In this document: one piece after another, positions 12,412 to 18,280 of the stretch | How the letters are laid out: the number at the start of each line of letters is the position of its first letter | Position numbering within the stretch: the stretch's first letter is position 1 | Assembly: GCA_947070915.1 (NCBI GenBank) | Contig: CAMTDY010000037.1 | Location: 1 to 18,280 of the forward strand | DNA length: 18,280 nt | From: an uncultured Roseburia sp. | Lineage (GTDB): Bacteria; Bacillota; Clostridia; Lachnospirales; Lachnospiraceae | Reading direction: 5' to 3' | Position numbers and translations under genes: made by a program | Notes under the pieces: generated by a model | The model's input: the letters and a program-made list of their open reading frames with translations, nothing else | Database searches by the model: none | What the model was told of the DNA's origin: nothing

Positions 12412-13689
12412 TCAACGCATCCTCTCTATGATCTGGTTCGCTCTGGAATAAATCTGTTCGACATCCTCTCCGATCCCGAACCTGCCATCTTCATAAAGAA
12501 TTTTTCCGTTTATCATCGTCAGCTTGATATTCTCTTTGCTACCACTGTACACAAGATTTTTAGTCAGGTTATTTTCCGGCTGCATATTGGGTCGGTGCAT
12601 ATCAATCATGATCAGATCTGCACATTTTCCCTCTGCCAGGATATCACAGTCATCGAGCCCCATCGTCAGCGCGCCTCCCACCGTTGCCATACGGAGGACA
12701 TCATCCGCATCCATTGCCGCCGCGTCCTGTCTGGTCACTTTTTGAAGCACCGATGCCAGATACATCTCTCGGAACATATCCAGCGCATTGTTGCTGGCGG
12801 CGCCATCGGTTCCCAGCGCCACTGTAATATTTTTATCGAGCAGCCCGCAAAGATCCGCTATTCCGCTGGCGAGCTTAAGATTGGACGACGGATTGGATAC
12901 GATCGAGACACCTTTTTTCTGGCAGATTTCTTTGTCTTTTTCGGACATCCATACACCGTGAAAACCGCCGCCGCCATACTCAAACATCCCAATAGAATCC
13001 AGATACTCAAATGGTGAAACATTGTACCTCTCATAACATTCATCAACCTCTCTTTTCGTTTCTGCAATATGGGTATAAACCGGCTGTTTGATCCGATTCG
13101 CCATTCTGGCAAGTTTTTCAAGAGTCTCTCCTTTTGTCGTGTACTCGGCATGAAAACCAATCTTAGCTGTCACCAGCGGTGCATACTCATTGAGCCGGTA
13201 AAACTCCTCCTCTGTTTCCTCTACCGTACCGCCGAAATCATTCATGCTCCCGCAGAGAACAGTCCGAAACCCGGTCTCCGCAGATGCCGCCGCGTGACAG
13301 GCATTGTCCAGATACATGTCAAAATTCGCAGTGATGCCGCTGGAAACATATTCCAGAATTCCCAGCTTTGCCAGAAGCACCTGGTCCTCTTTCGTAAGCT
13401 TTGCCTCCATCGGAAACACCTTGTCGTAAAGCCATTCCTGCAGAGGCAGATCGTCTGCATAAGAGCGCAGGAACGTCATGGCAGAATGGGTATGGGCATT
13501 TTTGAACCCTGGCATAAGCAGATTCTTTTCGCAGTCAATCTCCCTGTCCCAGCAGATATCCGATATTTTATCCCCATCTGTTTTGCCTATATATGTGATC
13601 CTTCCATCCTGTACCTGCAGCTCACCATCGATAATATCTTTCCCATCTTCCATCGTAAGTATTCGGCAATTAAAAAATCGTATGTTCAT
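12412..13689 (-). CDS. mtaD: Amidohydrolase, 5'-methylthioadenosine/S-adenosylhomocysteine deaminase type
   Basis: This 425-residue amidohydrolase belongs to the MTA/SAH/adenosine deaminase group, which converts these nucleosides to their inosyl forms. Metal ligands are H66 and H68 (HTHSAM), H207 (YTHIAE, with E210 nearby), H244 and D295 (LGTDGAASNN). SNPSSNLKLASG (265-276) is also typical. Related chlorohydrolases and guanine deaminases share these motifs, so substrate is inferred. The neighbouring nucleoside phosphorylase supports a purine salvage role. ATG 13689 is chosen because family proteins begin here (MNIRFFNCRILTMEDG), with GGGGG five to six bases upstream. The gene starts 13 bp after the pnp stop codon. 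Confidence 0.85.
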   Translation of the reverse strand: MNIRFFNCRILTMEDGKDIIDGELQVQDGRITYIGKTDGDKISDICWDREIDCEKNLLMPGFKNAHTHSAMTFLRSYADDLPLQEWLYDKVFPMEAKLTKEDQVLLAKLGILEYVSSGITANFDMYLDNACHAAASAETGFRTVLCGSMNDFGGTVEETEEEFYRLNEYAPLVTAKIGFHAEYTTKGETLEKLARMANRIKQPVYTHIAETKREVDECYERYNVSPFEYLDSIGMFEYGGGGFHGVWMSEKDKEICQKKGVSIVSNPSSNLKLASGIADLCGLLDKNITVALGTDGAASNNALDMFREMYLASVLQKVTRQDAAAMDADDVLRMATVGGALTMGLDDCDILAEGKCADLIMIDMHRPNMQPENNLTKNLVYSGSKENIKLTMINGKILYEDGRFGIGEDVEQIYSRANQIIERMR

Positions 13690-13702
13690 ATAGAGCCCCC
13701 GT

Positions 13703-14605
13703 CTACATATCATCAATAATGGCACCAGTAGACATTGTCTGCTGCTGTGGTGCGTCTGCCTTTGTCTGATCTATCATATCCGCAGTCATTTTACTAATGG
13801 ATTTATATACCAGAAGACGGAATAATGGCGCCATTTTCTCACCAACCTCCGTAACATCCATATGGTTCAATGGGATCTTGCTGATGCCGCACGCCATATT
13901 GGAGATACAGGAGAGTCCGCACACCCGCATGCCCATATGCCTTCCTGCCACCGCTTCAATGGCTGTGCTCATTCCCACCGCATCTCCTCCGAGGATCTGG
14001 CACATTTTAACCTCCGCACTGGTCTCATACTGGGGTCCTTTCATCTGCACATATACGCCCTCCCGCAAAAGAACATTACACTCTCTCGCAGACTGGCGGA
14101 TAAATTCACACAACTGGGCATCGTATATATTTTCCATGGAAGGAAAGCGCTTTCCCCACTCCTCCACATTTTCCCCGATCAACGGGGAAGGCATAAAGCT
14201 TCCAATATGATCCGTGATCATCATAAAATCGCCGGGGCGGTACATCGTGTTCAATCCGCCGGCAGAATTGGTCAGAAATAAAATATCTGCCCCCAGCTTG
14301 CGCATGACGCGGATCGGAAGTACCACATCACTGATCTCATATCCCTCGTAAAAATGAACGCGCCCCTGCATGATCACAACCGGCGTCTCCTGAATATAAC
14401 CAAACACAAATCTTCCCTTGTGCCCATCAACAGTAGAGACCGGAAATCCATTGATATCCGAATAATTGACCGTATCCACTACCTGGATCACTTCAGCCAG
14501 TGCCCCCAGACCACTCCCTAATACAATGGCAACCTTCGGTACAAATGATACTCTTGCCCGAATCTGCTTATAACAAATCTCAACTTTTTCATACACTGGA
14601 TTCAA
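13703..14605 (-). CDS. Purine nucleoside phosphorylase, trimeric (PNP-I) type
   Basis: The enzyme splits inosine, guanosine or xanthosine with phosphate into base and ribose-1-phosphate. The 300-residue protein has GSGLG (30-34, phosphate loop), GRVHFYEGY (81-89), NSAGGLN (113-119), GPQYET (190-195), VGMSTAIE (210-217) and SCISNMACG with N236, the base-binding asparagine of 6-oxopurine enzymes. The C-terminal 30 residues are Gln/Thr-rich. The start is most likely TTG 14605, with AAGGAAG eight bases upstream; GTG 14614 in the same frame directly abuts that site. It heads a two-gene salvage unit with the deaminase. The deaminase makes inosine-type nucleosides that this enzyme can cleave. Confidence 0.94.
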   Translation of the reverse strand: MNPVYEKVEICYKQIRARVSFVPKVAIVLGSGLGALAEVIQVVDTVNYSDINGFPVSTVDGHKGRFVFGYIQETPVVIMQGRVHFYEGYEISDVVLPIRVMRKLGADILFLTNSAGGLNTMYRPGDFMMITDHIGSFMPSPLIGENVEEWGKRFPSMENIYDAQLCEFIRQSARECNVLLREGVYVQMKGPQYETSAEVKMCQILGGDAVGMSTAIEAVAGRHMGMRVCGLSCISNMACGISKIPLNHMDVTEVGEKMAPLFRLLVYKSISKMTADMIDQTKADAPQQQTMSTGAIIDDM

Positions 14606-14643
14606 ACTTTTCACTTCCTTAATCTTATAATTTAATTATTACT

Positions 14644-14672
14644 ATTGTAACTGTTTTTTTCCTGGTTGTCTA
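14644..14672 (-). promoter_or_regulatory. Promoter of the purine nucleoside phosphorylase operon
   Basis: TAGACA (14672-14667), a 17-bp spacer and TACAAT (14649-14644) on the minus strand match the sigma-A consensus at five of six positions in each box. It lies 38 bp before the chosen start. No purine riboswitch-like leader is present, since the leader is only about 30 bases. Confidence 0.72.
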
Positions 14673-14728
14673 CAAAAAAATGCATACTTTTCCATCTTCT
14701 GTAACGTAATTCCAGGGACAGTTCTGCT

Positions 14729-15868
14729 TTATACAAACTCGCAGAACACCATATTACTGACATCCAGTCCATACTCCGTCAGAAACAGCCGGGCCCCCTG
14801 CTGCTTTAACAATCCGTATTCCATCAGCCTCCGGATCTGCTGTCCATAAATCTCAAAGGCACTGACCTCAAATAAACGCTGGAATTCCGTCAGTGAAACT
14901 CCCTTCGTTCTGCGGAGGCCGAGAAAAAAGAACTCCGACATCTGTGCCTCCCTGTCCAGAATCTCCTCTGGGTCCGCTACTGTTTTCTCCTGCTGGATCC
15001 GTGTTGTATATTCTGCGGGATCTTCCGTGTTGCGGTAACGGATGTCCCCCACCCGGGAACTGGCGCCGAGGCCAAAGCCAACATACTCCCCGCCAGACCA
15101 GTATTTTAAATTGTGCCTGCAGGCAAACCCATTTTTCGCATAATTGGATATCTCATATCTCTCATACCCACACTCGGATAACCGTAACCCCGTGGTCCTG
15201 TACATCTGGCGGTCGGTCTCCTCGTCCACCGGCGGATCATCCCGGTAACGGTCATAAAAAGGGGTTCCCTCCTCAATGATCAGACTATAGGCGGAGATAT
15301 GTTCCGGCTCCAGACGAAGGATCCGGTCCAGTGTCCTCCCATAACTCTCCAGGCTCTGTCCCGGGATACCACTCATCAGATCGATATTGATATTTTCAAA
15401 TCCGGCTTCCCTGGCTTCCTGGACAGATCTCTCTGCCTCTTCATAAGTATGGATCCTCCCCAGCAGCCTCAGTTCTGTCTCTTCAGCCGACTGTACCCCA
15501 AAACTGATGCGGTTGATCCCCATGTTAAGACAGGAGGCAAAAGTATGTCTATCCGCTGTACCCGGATTGCACTCTACCGTAAATTCACATCCCCTCTGGA
15601 TGGAAAAACGACGGTCAAGCGCCTCGCTGATCCGCTGCAGCTGTCCGGCAGAAAGAATACTTGGCGTCCCGCCGCCGATAAAAACAGAATCCACCCGATC
15701 AATCTCTGGAAACCAGTGCTCAGAAAAACCGATTTCCCGGATCAGGCTGCCGACATACTCCTCCCGCTCCCTCTCCCCTGCCCGCCAGGAGAGAAAATCA
15801 CAATAATTACATTTTCTGACACAAAAGGGAATATGAATATAGACTCCTGCTGGACCATTCATTGTCAT
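14729..15868 (-). CDS. hemW: Radical SAM heme chaperone HemW (coproporphyrinogen III oxidase-like)
   Basis: HemW is a radical SAM protein that binds heme and hands it to target enzymes; it was long annotated as oxygen-independent coproporphyrinogen oxidase. The 379-residue protein has the cluster motif CVRKCNYC (C16, C20, C23), VFIGGGTPS (62-70), GVQSAEETELRLLGR, DLMSGIPGQ and the HNLKYW motif seen in HemW. Only C-x3-C-x2-C is present at the N-terminus, without the extra cysteine of true HemN. ATG 15868 overlaps the lepA stop by 4 bp (ATGA), with GAGG just before it; ATG 15862 is an alternative. The lepA-hemW order is common in Firmicutes. I see no clear terminator after it. Confidence 0.95.
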   Translation of the reverse strand: MTMNGPAGVYIHIPFCVRKCNYCDFLSWRAGEREREEYVGSLIREIGFSEHWFPEIDRVDSVFIGGGTPSILSAGQLQRISEALDRRFSIQRGCEFTVECNPGTADRHTFASCLNMGINRISFGVQSAEETELRLLGRIHTYEEAERSVQEAREAGFENINIDLMSGIPGQSLESYGRTLDRILRLEPEHISAYSLIIEEGTPFYDRYRDDPPVDEETDRQMYRTTGLRLSECGYERYEISNYAKNGFACRHNLKYWSGGEYVGFGLGASSRVGDIRYRNTEDPAEYTTRIQQEKTVADPEEILDREAQMSEFFFLGLRRTKGVSLTEFQRLFEVSAFEIYGQQIRRLMEYGLLKQQGARLFLTEYGLDVSNMVFCEFV

Positions 15869-17694
15869 TTGTCCTCATCCAGTTTCAGCACGCTCATAAA
15901 TGCCTTCTGTGGAATCTCTACATTTCCGATCTGACGCATCCGCTTCTTTCCCTCTTTTTGCTTTTCCAGCAGTTTTTTCTTTCTGGAAATATCACCGCCA
16001 TAGCATTTGGCAAGCACATCTTTGCGCACTGCCTTGACGGTCTCCCTGGCAATGATCTTATTGCCGATGGCTGCCTGGATCGGGATCTCAAAGAGATGCC
16101 TCGGGATCTCACCCTTTAACTTTTCACACATCTTTCTTCCCCGCTCATAAGCCGTACTCTCATGCACAATAAAGGACAGGGCATCCACTTCCTCTTTATT
16201 GATAAGAATGTTTAATTTGACCAGTGTAGAAGGTTCATAGCCTTTTAAGTCATAATCAAAGGAAGCATAGCCCCTGGATCTTGATTTAAGGGAATCAAAG
16301 AAATCGTAAATGATCTCGTTCAGAGGCAGAACATATTTGAGCAGTGCCCTTGTCTCCTCCATATATTCCATCCCAAGATATACACCGCGGCGCTCCTGGC
16401 ACAATGTCATGATCGCACCCACAAATTCTGTCGTCACCATGATCTCCGCATTGACTACCGGCTCTTCCATATGCTCGATCTCAGAAGGATCCGGAAGATT
16501 GGAAGGATTTGTCACCTCCACCATTTCCCCGTTGGTCTTATAGACACGGTACACCACCCCCGGAGCCGTTGTCACCAGATCCAGATTATATTCTCTCTCC
16601 AGCCTCTCCTGGATGACCTCCAGATGAAGCAGTCCCAAAAATCCGCACCGGAATCCAAAACCGAGGGCGACAGAGGTCTCCGCCTCGAACTGCAGAGCGG
16701 CATCGTTGAGCTGAAGCTTCTCCAGTGCATCCCGGAGATCCTGATATTTGGCGCCGTCTGCCGGGTACAGGCCGCAGTATACCATCGGCTGTACTTTTTT
16801 ATAACCAGGCAGGGCTTCCCCGCAGGGGTTCGCCGCATCCGTCACCGTATCTCCCACCTGGGTTCCCTCTACATTTTTCAAGCTTGCGGTAATATATCCC
16901 ACCATGCCGGCAGTCAATTCTTCACAGGGGATAAACTGACCAGCACCAAAGGTGCCTACCTCCACCACCTCTTCCTCCATGCCGGTGGCCATCATATGGA
17001 TCCTTGTCCCCTTTTTCACTGTACCGTCAAAGATGCGGCAAAAAATAATAACCCCCTTATAAGAATCATAGATGGAATCAAAGATCAGCGCTTTGAGAGG
17101 CGCTCTTTCATCCCCCTGGGGCGCCGGGATCCTGGCTACGATCTGCTCCAGTACATCCTCGATATTCGTCCCCATCTTCGCAGAGATCAAGGGGGCATCC
17201 TGGGCCTCGATGCCGATCACATCCTCGATCTCATTTTTTACCCTCTCCGGCTCCGCGCTAGGAAGATCGATCTTGTTGATCACCGGCATGATCTCCAGAT
17301 CGTGGTCAATGGCCAGATAACAGTTTGCCAGCGTCTGCGCCTCGATGCCCTGGGCGGCATCCACGATAAGGATCGCCCCCTCACAGGCCGCAAGGCTCCT
17401 TGACACTTCATAATTAAAATCCACATGTCCCGGCGTGTCGATCAGGTTAAAAATATACTCTTCCCCGTCTTTTGCCTTGTACACGATACGGACTGTCTGG
17501 GCTTTGATCGTGATCCCCCGCTCCCGTTCCAGTTCCATATTATCCAGTACCTGCGCCTGCATCTCCCGCTCCGTCAGAAGCCCTGTCTTCTCAATGATCC
17601 GGTCTGCCAGAGTGGATTTACCGTGGTCGATGTGGGCAATGATACAAAAGTTACGAATATTTTTTTTATTGATGGTTGACATATTTTTGTGCAT
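15865..17694 (-). CDS. lepA: Elongation factor 4 (LepA), ribosome-bound GTPase
   Basis: LepA is a translational GTPase related to EF-G that acts in initiation and ribosome biogenesis and can back-translocate ribosomes. The 609-residue protein has P-loop AHIDHGKST (20-28), ERGITIKAQ (58-66), DTPGH (86-90), NKID (140-143), then domain II and EF-G-like domains. The LepA-specific C-terminal domain has VHESTAYERGRKMCEKLK and AKCYGGDISRKKKLLEKQKEGKKRM. ATG 17694 is chosen because AAGGG lies five bases upstream; ATG 17682 (MSTINKK) is a good alternative and closer to family starts. The open frame continues further upstream but is not conserved. Coupled to hemW. Confidence 0.98.
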   Translation of the reverse strand: MHKNMSTINKKNIRNFCIIAHIDHGKSTLADRIIEKTGLLTEREMQAQVLDNMELERERGITIKAQTVRIVYKAKDGEEYIFNLIDTPGHVDFNYEVSRSLAACEGAILIVDAAQGIEAQTLANCYLAIDHDLEIMPVINKIDLPSAEPERVKNEIEDVIGIEAQDAPLISAKMGTNIEDVLEQIVARIPAPQGDERAPLKALIFDSIYDSYKGVIIFCRIFDGTVKKGTRIHMMATGMEEEVVEVGTFGAGQFIPCEELTAGMVGYITASLKNVEGTQVGDTVTDAANPCGEALPGYKKVQPMVYCGLYPADGAKYQDLRDALEKLQLNDAALQFEAETSVALGFGFRCGFLGLLHLEVIQERLEREYNLDLVTTAPGVVYRVYKTNGEMVEVTNPSNLPDPSEIEHMEEPVVNAEIMVTTEFVGAIMTLCQERRGVYLGMEYMEETRALLKYVLPLNEIIYDFFDSLKSRSRGYASFDYDLKGYEPSTLVKLNILINKEEVDALSFIVHESTAYERGRKMCEKLKGEIPRHLFEIPIQAAIGNKIIARETVKAVRKDVLAKCYGGDISRKKKLLEKQKEGKKRMRQIGNVEIPQKAFMSVLKLDEDK

Positions 17695-17722
17695 TCCTTC
17701 CCTTAAAATAGAACTGACTTGA

Positions 17723-17751
17723 ATTATATCATAAAGGAAACTTTTTTTCCA
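17723..17751 (-). promoter_or_regulatory. lepA-hemW promoter
   Basis: On the minus strand TGGAAA (17751-17746), a 17-bp spacer and perfect TATAAT (17728-17723) are present. TG plus one base precedes the -10, making it extended. It lies 28 bp before ATG 17694. It diverges from the promoter at 17778-17806. Confidence 0.7.
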
Positions 17752-17777
17752 CCGTAAAATTGGCAGGCGGGTTAGCC

Positions 17778-17806
17778 TTGCACTTTTACGAAGTTTGATG
17801 TACAAT
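17778..17806 (+). promoter_or_regulatory. Promoter of the Ig-like surface protein gene
   Basis: TTGCAC (17778-17783), a 17-bp spacer and TACAAT (17801-17806) precede the plus-strand gene at 17897, giving a leader of about 84 bases. The leader includes a short dyad around GTGCAC (17830-17840) but no recognisable riboswitch. Confidence 0.65.
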
Positions 17807-17896
17807 GATTTTAGTTCGACATTTTATGTGGTGCACATCGGACTGGCACAACATGGCGCTGCCCTGTTATTACGATCAGAAAGGAATTTATGAACT

Positions 17897-18280
17897 ATGA
17901 GAATTACGAAACGTATCCTGTCACTGCTTTTACTCCTATGTCTCTGTACTTCCCTCTGGATGCCAGATACATCAGAATCCTCTGCGGCTACTGTCCGTAT
18001 GAATAAAAAAACTGCGACGCTCCGGGTTGGAAAGACGTGCAGGCTTAAGGTATACGGCACAAAGTCAAAAATCACCTGGCGCTCCTCAAAAAAAACAGTG
18101 GCATCGGTAAATTCTTCTGGTGTTGTCACCGCAAAAAAAATAGGAACAGCTAAGATCTATGCCAAGTTCAGCGGCAAAAAACTGTACTGCAAAGTATCCG
18201 TTACAGGATCTTCCGCAGACACGAAAGCCGGCGGACGGCTGAATCCTCTTTCTGCCTATGATGAACACACAATCAGTTAC
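17897..18280 (+). CDS. Secreted protein with bacterial Ig-like (BIG_2) domain, N-terminal part
   Basis: The first 128 codons are visible and the gene continues past the window. MRITKR followed by a leucine-rich core (LSLLLLLCLCTSLW) and SSAA is a signal peptide, probably cut near residue 31. Residues about 33-102 form a BIG_2-type domain: MNKKTATLRVGKTCRLKV, then ITWRSSKKTVASVNSSGVVTAKKIGTAKIYA, here split for reading, and KLYCKVSV. Such domains are spacers in surface or secreted proteins, so the function lies in the missing part. ATG 17897 is chosen because AAGGAA lies about 10 bases upstream; ATG 17890 is in another frame and soon stops. Confidence 0.85.
   Translation, partial: MRITKRILSLLLLLCLCTSLWMPDTSESSAATVRMNKKTATLRVGKTCRLKVYGTKSKITWRSSKKTVASVNSSGVVTAKKIGTAKIYAKFSGKKLYCKVSVTGSSADTKAGGRLNPLSAYDEHTISY

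Noticed and set aside
17695..17805. N-terminal extension of LepA by 37 residues.
   Set aside because: It overlaps the lepA promoter and leader, and LepA proteins begin near the NIRNFCIIAHIDHGKST region.

Overview
The window (18,280 bp, moderate G+C) looks like a chromosomal segment from a Gram-positive anaerobe of the Clostridia, most likely Lachnospiraceae. The evidence is AGGAGG-type ribosome binding sites, the rex / ABC-F and alr-mazF neighbourhoods, a BlaI/M56 regulatory pair, lepA-hemW, and intergenic repeats of a type I recall from Lachnospiraceae. The assignment comes from gene content and recall, not a database search. Almost all genes are on the minus strand. The exceptions are the ABC-F gene and the partial gene at the right end. 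I see no rRNA, tRNA, CRISPR array, transposase or phage gene.

Layout from left to right. (1) 1-2021, minus: a promoter at 2055-2084 drives a histidine phosphatase and rlmH (4-bp overlap). These are followed closely by an MNT nucleotidyltransferase / HEPN pair (toxin-antitoxin type) and the start of an unidentified gene cut by the window edge. (2) 2085-2280: a non-coding stretch with a possible plus-strand small RNA ending in a strong hairpin terminator. (3) 2281-7044, minus: a tightly packed apparent operon rex - conserved hypothetical - acpS - nnrDE - alr - mazF. It joins NADH sensing, NAD(P)HX repair, carrier-protein activation, D-alanine supply and an mRNA interferase without a visible antitoxin gene. 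(4) 7227-9161, plus: a divergent ABC-F ATPase with its own promoter and terminator. (5) 9293-10530: a coiled-coil protein gene of unknown function, bracketed by copies of a structured repeat. (6) 10532-12282, minus: a BlaI-type repressor and an M56 (BlaR1-like) membrane metalloprotease that lacks the penicillin-binding sensor. (7) 12412-14605, minus: purine nucleoside phosphorylase and an MTA/SAH-deaminase-type amidohydrolase, with promoter and terminator. (8) 14729-17694, minus: lepA and hemW, overlapping by 4 bp. (9) 17897 to the end, plus: the beginning of a secreted protein with a bacterial Ig-like domain.

The most unusual signal is a modular, hairpin-rich intergenic repeat. Its fullest copy (10359-10530) folds on paper into three consecutive stem-loops with nested inner stems. 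Parts recur at 9381-9458 and in the rex leader at 7083-7117. One hairpin occurs twice, at the two ends of the coiled-coil gene, with a compensatory base-pair change between copies (GGATTGC/GCAATCC against GAATTGC/GCAATTC). This suggests that its secondary structure, not just its sequence, is maintained. The second most interesting item is the small RNA candidate at about 2165-2252, whose C-rich loops could pair with Shine-Dalgarno sequences.
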